DNA from: Hydrogenophaga sp. BPS33 | GTDB lineage: Bacteria; Pseudomonadota; Gammaproteobacteria; Burkholderiales; Burkholderiaceae_C | Direction of reading: 5' to 3' | Length of the DNA: 64,000 bases | Assembly: GCF_009859475.1 (NCBI RefSeq) | Contig: NZ_CP044549.1 | Location: 1,736,001 to 1,800,000 of the forward strand | Shown here: positions 27,476 to 34,928 of the stretch, piece by piece | Layout: every line of letters starts with the position of its first letter | Numbering within the stretch: position 1 is the first letter of the stretch | Notes under the pieces: model-generated | Databases searched by the model: none | What the model was told of the DNA's origin: nothing | The model's input: only the letters and a program-made list of their open reading frames with translations | Made by a program: the position numbers and the translations under genes

Positions 27476-28384
27476 TCACAGATCCGCGACCACGTGTTGA
27501 GGGATATCCCACTCCTTGAGGCTCGTGCTCTTGGTGTCGTAGAAATGGGCGGTGAGCTGGATGAACTTCAGGAAATCTTTGTTCTCGGTCGCAATCCGGT
27601 TGCAGGTGCCCCAATCCACCTCCAGCCGCTCCCGAGCCGGGATCTCGATGGCGCTGTCGTCCGCCGGGTTGTCCGGATCGAGCCGGATCACCCCAATACC
27701 GTGCAGCTCATTGAGCAGCCGCAGCTCGGTCATCGCGTCGTCCTTGATGTTCACCGCGACCAGGTATCCGTAGTTCGCCCAGCTGGAGTTGGAGACAGCC
27801 TGGAAGTAGTACTCCCGGACCTTGCCGCGGGGAACGTCCACCTTGACCTCAAAAGACCACAGCTTGGCCTGGCGAGCCCCGGACTTGGCACTGAGGCTTT
27901 TCATCTCGTAGCTCCAGCCAGCGGCCAGCTCCTCCAGGCCGACCATGTCCGGGTGCAGCCACCGGTTGCCTTCCTTGCCCTGGGTGTTGGACGATTTCTT
28001 CTCGTCGATGCGCTTGGGAAAGATCTTGCGGTGCCGGGAGATCAGGAAGGTCGCCAGAAGGGGGTAGAGCGCGTGTTCGCTCTGAACCGAGGGCTCAACA
28101 GGCGATAGCACAGCACCGGACTCCTGCAGCGGGGCCTCAGGTGCCCACCAATACCGCCGAGGTGCTTCCTCGGATCGGTGCAGGGAAGGGCACTTCAGCA
28201 GCCATTGAGGGCCACCGGCACCGATCTCGGCAGCCAGCTGGGCGGGCTCCTTGCCAGCGAAGCGATCGGGGAAGGCGAGCTTCAGCCCATCGGCCAGCTC
28301 GCGAGACTTGAACTCCTGGCCTGGGTGGGACTGAAGAAACTGCAGGGCAGCGTCTCGAAGGGATAGGGGCTTGAGGGTGATCAC
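27476..28384 (-). CDS. HrgA / COG2958-like PD-(D/E)XK family protein
   Basis: A 302-residue protein. Residues ~8-80 look like a HARE-type winged helix (LRDAALQFLQSHPGQEFKSRELADGL). The C-terminal half has a nuclease-like signature: LHPDMVG (D146) and SFEVKVDV (E179, K181), i.e. D ... ExK, followed by a helix. This matches HrgA/COG2958 proteins, which have been found at restriction loci. No methyltransferase gene is present here. The start is GTG at 28384, with no ribosome site visible. It is divergent from an XRE gene across a twin operator. Confidence 0.8.
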   Translation of the reverse strand: MITLKPLSLRDAALQFLQSHPGQEFKSRELADGLKLAFPDRFAGKEPAQLAAEIGAGGPQWLLKCPSLHRSEEAPRRYWWAPEAPLQESGAVLSPVEPSVQSEHALYPLLATFLISRHRKIFPKRIDEKKSSNTQGKEGNRWLHPDMVGLEELAAGWSYEMKSLSAKSGARQAKLWSFEVKVDVPRGKVREYYFQAVSNSSWANYGYLVAVNIKDDAMTELRLLNELHGIGVIRLDPDNPADDSAIEIPARERLEVDWGTCNRIATENKDFLKFIQLTAHFYDTKSTSLKEWDIPQHVVADL

Positions 28385-28413
28385 GCGCGGAAGGAGTAAA
28401 AGCGGAAGGAGGC

Positions 28414-28444
28414 TAAGGTGATGGAAGCGATGTAGATCACCTTA
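28414..28444. promoter_or_regulatory. 9-bp inverted repeat between the HrgA-like and XRE genes
   Basis: TAAGGTGAT (28414-28422) and ATCACCTTA (28436-28444) are perfectly complementary around 13 bases. It abuts the first XRE operator and lies 30-60 bases upstream of the HrgA-like start. It may be a second regulator's site or an RNA hairpin in the HrgA-like leader. Confidence 0.5.
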
Positions 28445-28445
28445 T

Positions 28446-28495
28446 TCTACGAATATCGTAGAGAAAGAAATCAGGCGTTCTACGAATATCGATGG
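28446..28495. promoter_or_regulatory. Twin operator of the XRE gene, second copy abutting the start codon
   Basis: TCTACGAATATCGTAGA (28446-28462) is a perfect 7-bp palindrome around ATA. A second copy, TCTACGAATATCGATGG (28479-28495), keeps one half-site and the centre and ends one base before the XRE ATG. The copies are 33 bases apart, three helical turns. Bound XRE protein would block its own ribosome-site region and the divergent HrgA-like promoter. Confidence 0.7.
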
Positions 28496-28828
28496 ATGCC
28501 TCGGTTGTCCGATCCTTCCACGCTCTTTGGGCGGCGCTTGCGAGAAGCGCGCAGCCGGGCGGGGATCCCTCAGGACAAGCTGGGCGTGGCGATCGGTTTG
28601 GATGAGAGTTCGAGCAGCGCCCGGATGAGCCGGTACGAGACTGGGGTGCATGAGCCGCCGTTTGCGACGGCGCAAGCCTTGGCCAAGGTGCTCAAGGTGC
28701 CTGTGGCGTATTTCTATTGTGATGAAGATCGGCTGGCTGAATTCTTGATCCAGTACGGCGGATTCGACGTGCGTGGGCGAAGGAAGGTGTTGGCCTTCGC
28801 TGCCGAGCTGAGCGCAGGCACTGCATAA
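28496..28828 (+). CDS. XRE family helix-turn-helix regulator
   Basis: A 110-residue repressor-like protein with an XRE HTH at ~10-68 (RRLREARSRAGIPQDKLGVAIGLDES ... MSRYETGVHEPPF) and a short C-terminal helical part. It is a homologue of the XRE protein at 13923-14231. The gene has no ordinary ribosome site: an operator copy occupies the 17 bases before the ATG, so translation may be leaderless or weak. Probably a C-protein-like autoregulator controlling the divergent HrgA-like gene (inference). Confidence 0.88.
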   Translation: MPRLSDPSTLFGRRLREARSRAGIPQDKLGVAIGLDESSSSARMSRYETGVHEPPFATAQALAKVLKVPVAYFYCDEDRLAEFLIQYGGFDVRGRRKVLAFAAELSAGTA

Positions 28829-29036
28829 GCTTAAGGATCGCAGTCGAACAGAATCGCCCCGAGGACTCGAAAGGCAGCTGACTGGGTGCAGTCGGTAAAT
28901 GTCTCTCTTTCGTGTGACTGCTGGTGCCAGAAGCAGACTTGGACGGCCGTCAGTACAAGACTAATTTGGCACAGCCGCAATCGGAACGAAGGGCCGGGCA
29001 ACGTCTTCCGCAGAGAGGTCGTCGCGCTCAAGGGGA

Positions 29037-30116
29037 CTACGTCGCCGCGATCTTCAAGACGGGGTACGCACGAGGCGCGCCGCCACCAGCATAAGGAGAG
29101 AACAAGACGCGATCACCGACAACAAGCTTAGGAGGAGTGCCGAAGACGCTGTCCATGTGAAAGAAGACGCGGCCAATATCCGACGTGATGAAGCCGTATG
29201 ACTGGTAGTCAACGCGGGCAACCACCCCCTCAACACGGGGAGCGACGGTATAGCAAAGAGCACCGCAGCGGGCGACTAGATCGTCTGCGCTGGGGCGAGC
29301 CTTCGGATCCTTCTGCATACAGGCGTAGGTCATGTCTAGTAGCTCGGCTGCCAGCGGCGAGAACTGCGGGTTGCGCAGCACGAACGCAGGAGCGACGGGC
29401 CTCTCTGCCGCCATGATCTTCTGCACAGCGCGGAGACCGGCTCCGAAAGGTTGCTGTCCGGTGAGGAGGTGGAAGATCATCGCACCGAGTGACCAAATGT
29501 CCGCCGCCTGCGTAACCTGCTTAGGCGTGTCGATCGCCTCGGGGGCCATGTAGGGCAGCGCGCCGACGGCGGTCTGCGAGGTGGTCAAAGTCTGCTCACC
29601 ACCTTCGGCGGCTTCGGCGAGCTCCTCCTCCGCCATCTTCGCGATGCCGAAGTCCGTGATCTTCAACTCAGATAGCGAATAGCCGCCGACCACCATCAGG
29701 TTGGTAGGCTTCAAGTCCCTGTGGATCACGCCGGCGTGGTGGGCCGCCGCGAGCCCTTTAGCCATGTGATGGGATACCTTGGCCACGAGGTAAGGATCGA
29801 GGAACATAGTCTTGCGCAGCAGCGCCTTGCTCAGATCCTGACCGACGATTAATTCCTCGATCAGATAGCGGTTGTCGCTTTCCTTGATGTAGTCGAGGGT
29901 CTTCGCCACATTTGGGTGGTTCACCTTTGCTGCGACGATGGCGCTGCGGCGGAACCGCTTGGTTGCCGACTTATTCTTCGGAGTCTTCAACGCAACGAAG
30001 CGGTCGGCGAGCCGGTCTTTAGCTGCGTACACGAACTGCATGCCGCCTTCGTCAATGTAACGTTCGATTTCGTAGCGGCCGCCGACGACGTCGCCGGCCT
30101 TAAGAGGCCCGCTCAC
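29037..30116 (-). CDS. Serine/threonine protein kinase with C-terminal cold-shock-like domain
   Basis: A 359-residue Hanks-type kinase without membrane helix. Visible residues: VALK lysine K44, catalytic HRDLKPTN (D134), DFG (D155), and MAPE (190-193); the glycine loop is reduced (DEGGMQFV). The C-terminal ~60 residues (296-356) read GVVARVDYQSYGFI ... GRVFFHMDSVFG ... LVVGDRVLF, the strand pattern of a cold-shock/OB domain. The start is GTG at 30116, overlapping the stop of the FHA-like remnant by 4 bases (GTGA); the longer frame upstream lies inside that remnant. It was probably the last gene of a PP2C-FHA-kinase operon, now cut off by the IS. Confidence 0.88.
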   Translation of the reverse strand: MSGPLKAGDVVGGRYEIERYIDEGGMQFVYAAKDRLADRFVALKTPKNKSATKRFRRSAIVAAKVNHPNVAKTLDYIKESDNRYLIEELIVGQDLSKALLRKTMFLDPYLVAKVSHHMAKGLAAAHHAGVIHRDLKPTNLMVVGGYSLSELKITDFGIAKMAEEELAEAAEGGEQTLTTSQTAVGALPYMAPEAIDTPKQVTQAADIWSLGAMIFHLLTGQQPFGAGLRAVQKIMAAERPVAPAFVLRNPQFSPLAAELLDMTYACMQKDPKARPSADDLVARCGALCYTVAPRVEGVVARVDYQSYGFITSDIGRVFFHMDSVFGTPPKLVVGDRVLFSPYAGGGAPRAYPVLKIAAT

Positions 30117-30399
30117 AAAACGATCTCCGGGTGCGAAATGTCGAAGGTGATGAATCGCCGCTCGTTGGCGCGTCGTTGCGCGGCTCCCAGGGCGACAACG
30201 CACGCACCGGGCAAGACGGATCCCGCAGCGACGGTCTGATTGTTGATGGCTACTTCGCCGCTGGCACTGTCGACCAGGAATGTCAGTCCGTCATAGCGAA
30301 TCGACAGTGCGCCGATAGCGCCGAAGGCTAGATTCACGGATCTGTTGGCGGCGCTCAGCACGGAGGCACGTGATTGGTAGACGACCAGCGCCCGGTGCT
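30113..30399 (-). pseudogene. FHA-like protein, 5' truncated by the IS3 element
   Basis: From the IS junction the frame encodes ~95 residues ending ...FITFDISHPEIVL. The part IRYDGLTFLVDSASGEVAIN ... TVAAGSVLPGACVVALG fits the second half of an FHA (phosphothreonine-binding) domain: F-V-D, G-x-V-x-IN, L-x-x-G-x-x-V-x-LG. The beginning of the gene is missing; a reading frame continues into IS sequence but is not native. The stop overlaps the kinase start. FHA assignment is tentative. Confidence 0.6.
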
Positions 30400-30440
30400 T
30401 GGAGTTGACCCGGTTCGGTGGACGGTTTCCAGTTTGATTC

Positions 30441-31343
30441 TCAAACCGTCTGGGATGCTTTGTCTGCATGTTGTTGGTCATGCTCGCGGGCATTGAATCG
30501 GGACTGCTGGCTCCTTTCAAAGTTCAGGGGTGAGAGGTAGCCTAGGCCGCTGTGGCGGCGCCTGGGGTTGTACCAACCTTCAATCCAGGTGAAGACAGCC
30601 ATGCGGGCCTGGGCCTTGGACTCGAAGCTGTGGCGCTCGATGAGTTCGACCTCAAGGCTGGCGAAGAAGCTCTCGGCCATCGCGTTGTCGTAGGCATCGC
30701 CCACCGTTCCCATGGAGGGGCGAACGCCCATCTGCCTGCATCGCTCGCCGAAGGCCAGGCTGGTGTACTGGCTGCCCTGGTCGCTGTGGTGGATGACGTC
30801 TTGCGGCTTGCGCTGGGTCAACGCCATGTTGAGTGCCGAGAGCACCAGGTCGGCCGTCATGCGCTCGCCCATGGACCAACCCACCACACGACGACTCCAC
30901 ACATCGATGACCACCGCCAGGTACAGGAACCCTGTCCAGGTGGGCACGTAGGTCATGTCGGCCACCCAGAGCTGATTGGGGCCGCTGGCCCTGAACTGAC
31001 GCTTGACCAGGTCGTTGGCTGGCGAGTTGCGTTTGTCACGGCGCGTGGTCACCGTGAAGCCACGGCGGCGGCTGATGCCCCGGATGTGGGCCAAACGCAT
31101 GAGACGCGCCACGCGCTGGCGGCTGATGCACACACCTTGCTCGATGAGCTCGGCCCTCACGCGCGGCATACCGTAGGACTCGTAGGAGTCCTTGTGAATC
31201 TGGCGTATCCGTTCGGTCATCACCGCGTTGGTGATGCTGCGCTGGGAGGGCGCGCGCTCCCGCCAGGCATAGAAGCCGCTGGCGGACACACCCAGGACGC
31301 GGCACATGGTGCGCACAGGGAAGTCGGCCTGGTTCGCCATCAC
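30441..31343 (-). CDS. IS3-family transposase OrfB (DDE integrase domain)
   Basis: A 300-residue rve-type integrase. The catalytic triad is visible as WVADMTYV, HHSDQGSQY and NAMAESFF, and the N-terminal part holds the HTH_21-like region (SYESYGMPRVRAELIEQG). OrfB lies in the -1 frame relative to OrfA; upstream of its first start the frame continues as CDFNEVFGLV, typical of IS3 elements that make an OrfAB fusion by -1 frameshifting. GTG 31343 and ATG 31340 are the possible independent starts. The frame appears intact, so the element may be active. Confidence 0.93.
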   Translation of the reverse strand: MMANQADFPVRTMCRVLGVSASGFYAWRERAPSQRSITNAVMTERIRQIHKDSYESYGMPRVRAELIEQGVCISRQRVARLMRLAHIRGISRRRGFTVTTRRDKRNSPANDLVKRQFRASGPNQLWVADMTYVPTWTGFLYLAVVIDVWSRRVVGWSMGERMTADLVLSALNMALTQRKPQDVIHHSDQGSQYTSLAFGERCRQMGVRPSMGTVGDAYDNAMAESFFASLEVELIERHSFESKAQARMAVFTWIEGWYNPRRRHSGLGYLSPLNFERSQQSRFNAREHDQQHADKASQTV

Positions 31344-31663
31344 GAGTCCGAAGACTTCGTTGAAGTCGCATCGCTGCGACCGGCAAACCAGGCCGTAGCC
31401 TTTGCCAGGATGTCGCGCTCCTGCTGAACCTGACGCAGTTGACGACGCAGCCGTACCAACTCCTCGCGCTCGGCGCTGGTCAAGCCCTCCTTGCCGGGCA
31501 ACGGCTTGCCGCTGTCAATGGCGGCTTGGCCGACCCAGTTGGTGATGGACTGCGCGGTGACATTGAACTCGCGCGAGAGCTCCGTTGGTGAGCGACCCGC
31601 TCGAACGAGCTCGACCATTTGCTGACGGAACTCCGCCGGGTACGGCGGTCTGACTTTGGACAT
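31340..31663 (-). CDS. IS3-family transposase OrfA (HTH)
   Basis: A 107-residue protein with an HTH_Tnp_1 motif (YPAEFRQQMVELVRAGRSPTELSREFNVTAQSITNWV) and a C-terminal leucine-zipper-like helix (SAEREELVRLRRQLRQVQQERDILAKA). It binds the IS ends and multimerises with OrfAB. The ATG at 31663 follows AAGGAGT. Its TGA overlaps the OrfB start (GTGATGG). Confidence 0.92.
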   Translation of the reverse strand: MSKVRPPYPAEFRQQMVELVRAGRSPTELSREFNVTAQSITNWVGQAAIDSGKPLPGKEGLTSAEREELVRLRRQLRQVQQERDILAKATAWFAGRSDATSTKSSDS

Positions 31664-31717
31664 TTGCGACTCCTTGAACACAAAGAATGATGTGTCCACG
31701 GACTCGGGTCAACTCCA

Positions 31718-32053
31718 CATTGACGCCCTCCAGAGCCACTCCCGAGGCTCGCACATGTGTTGCGCCTCGCCCACCATTGCTTCGAGAAAGGTGCCGAGGG
31801 TCAAGGAAGCGCATTCCGCCCCGTTCTTCATGCCGCCTATGCCGTCTGCAAGCGCGGCGACGACAAAGATGCTGCCGGCACCATCACAGCCGCGCACGAT
31901 TGCCACCCGATCCTGATTCTCATCGCGCACCACGCCGACGTCGCTCGCCACAGCAGCCTTGAGCGGCGCCACGCGGCGCACGCCGCTCGGGGCGGTGCGT
32001 CGCATGAACCAAGCGGCGAGCCGCGCGTCCGTCGATGGCGAGCCGTATGTCAT
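31718..32053 (-). pseudogene. PP2C-type protein phosphatase, N-terminal remnant cut by the IS
   Basis: The first ~112 residues of a PPM/PP2C phosphatase survive: ASDVGVVRDENQDRVAI and VVAALADGIGGMKNGAECAS are motifs I and II, with the metal-binding aspartates (ENQD, ADGIGG). The frame then enters the IS right end after WLWRAS. The expected later motifs (GGTT, GDSR, DN) are absent on the other side of the IS, so sequence was lost as well as interrupted. With the FHA-like remnant and kinase this made a phosphatase-FHA-kinase set. Confidence 0.8.
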
Positions 32054-32788
32054 CAAGGCAAAGGGTTCTCAATTGAGCGCATGTCGCAATGGTAGCGTCT
32101 TGCCGAGGACAACGCGGTCGTTGCAGCCGCGATCCCTTCCAAGGCGGGCTGATGATCGGCTCGAGGGTCAGTATCTCAAAGACAAGGAGTGCCGTAGTCC
32201 CTGTGATCGAGTCGTGGCCGGGCCTGCGAGTTGGTCTTGTGCGTCCGAGCGTCTGCAGCCACGCGGGGAAGTTCGTCAGCCTACACGCGTGCGAAGCGGT
32301 CCGACTGGTGCGTGTGTACTGAAAGATGGTGAGCCGTTTAGCTGCCTTGTCGGAGGCGTCGCCCATATTCGACCCTTCCTCAACTTCTGGCGTGCAGTCG
32401 TGTCGCCAGCTCGCCGCTGGACTCCGACTGACCAGTCGGACTCAATGGCCGAAACTCGCTTCTGCCCACACAAGCTTGTAAATTCCAGTCGGCCTGCGCC
32501 GAAGAATGACTTCAATGAGGCCGACATCGTGAGCTCACCAATTGGCACCGAGCTACCGCTCCCGCTGCTTCTCGGCCCTTCGAAAGAGCCTGAGCCGAGT
32601 TAGACGCTAGAAGCTTCAGCCGCCCCGTTTGGATTGATGAATTTCTCACGCAACTTCGGGCCCAGTTGGCTCCCAACGCCTGTTCTGCAACGACCCGACC
32701 GTAGGCTGATGTTATCTTTGGTTACAAACTTGGCCCGCGCTGGTCGCCGAGTGACGGAATACACAGTAACCCCCGGGGGACGAACGCC
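32054..32788. other. Gene-poor stretch between PP2C remnant and kinase
   Basis: About 735 bases with no convincing gene on either strand. Frames present are short, lack ribosome sites and show no family pattern. It should contain the promoters for the plus-strand kinase set and for the minus-strand PP2C operon; no clear consensus was identified. Confidence 0.5.
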
Positions 32789-33766
32789 TTGCCAACTGAT
32801 TCGCCGCGACTGCGCTCTGAACTTCGCGACTGTCTTCCGAGCCTCGTTATAGATCGCCCTCTGGCCCCGTCGGGGCAACGCGTGGTGTACCTGGCGCGGT
32901 TTGACGATTCCCTGATTCCTGGCGACGTGGAGAAGCCTACTGGCGACGATCCAGACGAAAAGCCTTTCCTCTATGGCTGGGAGGGCTGGGGCAATGTCGT
33001 GGTCAAGGTCGTGTCCGGTGCTGACCCCGACACCATCGCTCGGCTGCAAGCCGAGGTAGACATCCTTGCTGCTGTGCGTCCAGCCAACTTCCCAAGGCTG
33101 CTTTACGCAAACCTGTTCATTGACAACCCAGTTACCGATGAGCGGCTCGCTGAGCGGCTCTATGTGACTGTGGAGGAGTTCATTGACGGCCCTCCTTTAG
33201 CCGACATCTGCGACCAATACCTAGGCCAGGAGAAATACATCGCAAAACTGGGACTGGGAATTGCCAACGCGTTGATGCCATTGTGGGTGCATGCCCAGCG
33301 CTATGTTCACCGCGACATTAAACCGGCCAATGTGCTCATCCGCAGCACCGGTGAGGTGGTTGTTATCGACCTTGGGATTGTGCGAGAGACCGGCGCGGCC
33401 GGGCTAACACAGACCGGCTACATCGCCCCGCACACCCCTGGCTACGCCGCACCGGAGCAGCTTGGCACGGATAAGGCGTTGATCTGCTTCAAGGCTGACT
33501 TCTTCGCCATTGGCGTTGTGATGTATCAGCTGATGTCGGGCATTCGGCCCTTCCATGCGGACCCCGACATGGACGTGTTCGATGTGCACTTGGCTACTCA
33601 CAAACACCATCCACAATCGTTGGCGCATGCGTCATCGGCTTCGCAGGCGTTCTCTGATTTTGTGGAGAAATCGATGCAGAAGGAACAGTTCAAGCGTCAA
33701 CGCACGCCCGACATCTTCGTAGCGGAATTGCAGGCTTTGTGCGAAGAAGCGAACGACAAAAATTAG
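32789..33766 (+). CDS. Serine/threonine protein kinase (cytoplasmic)
   Basis: A 325-residue Hanks-type kinase with no membrane helix. Catalytic residues: VVVKVV lysine K73, HRDIKPAN (H174-D176), DLG (D194, replacing DFG) and GYAAPEQ. The N-terminal lobe carries an insert (~38-66) and no canonical GxGxxG loop. The start is TTG at 32789, preceded by GGGGGA at 8 bases; no upstream ATG fits. It lies 13 bases before the next gene, which has GGAGGA before its start, so the two are co-expressed. Its target is unknown; the downstream neighbours are the obvious candidates. Confidence 0.88.
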   Translation: MPTDSPRLRSELRDCLPSLVIDRPLAPSGQRVVYLARFDDSLIPGDVEKPTGDDPDEKPFLYGWEGWGNVVVKVVSGADPDTIARLQAEVDILAAVRPANFPRLLYANLFIDNPVTDERLAERLYVTVEEFIDGPPLADICDQYLGQEKYIAKLGLGIANALMPLWVHAQRYVHRDIKPANVLIRSTGEVVVIDLGIVRETGAAGLTQTGYIAPHTPGYAAPEQLGTDKALICFKADFFAIGVVMYQLMSGIRPFHADPDMDVFDVHLATHKHHPQSLAHASSASQAFSDFVEKSMQKEQFKRQRTPDIFVAELQALCEEANDKN

Positions 33767-33779
33767 TAGGAGGACGACC

Positions 33780-34928
33780 ATGCCATTAGGACTTCATCAT
33801 CAAGTTGGACACAACGCCGTCTGGAACATGGAGTCATTTCAGCGGGAGCACTGCGGGGACGGGCTCATTCTTAGTCCGTTGCATCAGGCGCTGCCGACCG
33901 TCAAGAACATGGACTTGGCAACTCGAGCCGCTTCACTTTTTGACCCGCAGTTCTACCTGCCCACTTCTAGGAAGCGCAAGCTCCTCTCGTACCCCTTCTT
34001 TCCCGAGCAAGTAGAAGGAGGCTTCCAGACGGGGACATTTCCTGTGCATGCCCCGGAGGTCGCGCGCTCTTGCGTCGATTTCCAAATCGAACAAGGCTTC
34101 AGGAAAGTCGTGGTTCCAACCCGTTTCTTGAATGAGATGTACCCTGAATACTTCGAGATGCAGGGCGAGTTTTCAGTGAATGCGTTTATCGAAGCTGCAG
34201 GGAGCCGGCCGCTCTGCTTGTCGCTCGCCGTCAAGGCATCCATGATGACTACCGCCAGTTGGCGCAGAATGCTCCTTGACTGGATTACTTCGTTTCACCA
34301 AGTGGATGAGCTGTACCTCATGTATGAGCACGTTCGTGACACGAAGCAGATTCAAGATTCCGAATTTCTCCGAGAGGCTTTGCGGTTTTTTCGCGAGGTC
34401 ATGGCTACCGGCTTAAAGCTGACCATCGGCTACACCAACACAGAAGGGTTGCTGTTTTCGACGATTGGAGATCCCAACATCACTATGGGAACTTTCGAGA
34501 ACACTCGCATTTTCTCAGTGGACAAGTTCGTCGAGTCCGACAGTGAGCGTCGCGGTCCCAGGGCCCGCATCTACCTCGCAGGCTTGATGAACTGGGTTCA
34601 GTTTGAAGATGCGAAGCGGATTCGTGATCTCGCACCGGAAGTGTGGAGGCAGGTGTATTTCCCGACGGATTGGGCAGAACAAGCACTTGCTCAACCTATT
34701 GACCCCACGTTCAATCAGCCGGCGCTCTACAAGCATTACTTCTTGAACATGCAGGAGCATGTCAACGAGTTGCGCAGCATGACACCTAGTGAGCGACGCC
34801 ACCTGCTGCAGGAACGTGTGGCTGGTGCGTTGCGAATGTATCGGGCGCTGGAGCCCCGAGTTCAGCTAGAGCGGCATGGCCAGGCTGGTCACTTGGCCGC
34901 TTGGCAGCAGGCGTTACAGACTTTCTGA
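33780..34928 (+). CDS. Unrecognised 382-residue protein in the kinase operon
   Basis: A soluble protein with regular alternation of strand-like and helix-like segments (LILSPLHQ, KVVVPTRF, PLCLSLAVKASMM, DELYLMYEHV, LKLTIGYTNTEGLLFSTIG, RARIYLAGLMN), suggestive of a beta/alpha barrel. No family or catalytic motif is known to me. A strong AGGAGGA precedes the ATG, 13 bases after the kinase stop. Its 3' end overlaps the convergent PD-(D/E)XK gene by 15 bases, which argues that the three genes belong together. Confidence 0.75.
   Translation: MPLGLHHQVGHNAVWNMESFQREHCGDGLILSPLHQALPTVKNMDLATRAASLFDPQFYLPTSRKRKLLSYPFFPEQVEGGFQTGTFPVHAPEVARSCVDFQIEQGFRKVVVPTRFLNEMYPEYFEMQGEFSVNAFIEAAGSRPLCLSLAVKASMMTTASWRRMLLDWITSFHQVDELYLMYEHVRDTKQIQDSEFLREALRFFREVMATGLKLTIGYTNTEGLLFSTIGDPNITMGTFENTRIFSVDKFVESDSERRGPRARIYLAGLMNWVQFEDAKRIRDLAPEVWRQVYFPTDWAEQALAQPIDPTFNQPALYKHYFLNMQEHVNELRSMTPSERRHLLQERVAGALRMYRALEPRVQLERHGQAGHLAAWQQALQTF

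Larger units (their letters stand above)
30400..31717 (-). mobile_element. IS3-family insertion sequence (1318 bp)
   Basis: Terminal inverted repeats are TGGAGTTGACCCGGTTC at 30400 and, read inward from 31717, TGGAGTTGACCCGAGTC, with similarity continuing to GTGGAC. Two overlapping minus-strand frames between them encode OrfA and OrfB of an IS3-type transposase. The bases outside the two ends (GTGCT left, CATTG right) do not match, so no target-site duplication is visible. An internal 8-bp inverted repeat (GACGGTTT, 30421-30428; AAACCGTC, 30443-30450) sits at the OrfB 3' end. Confidence 0.93.

Noticed and set aside
31959..32603. A 214-residue plus-strand frame between the PP2C remnant and the kinase
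   Set aside because: No ribosome site, no fold pattern, and it overlaps the PP2C codons on the other strand.
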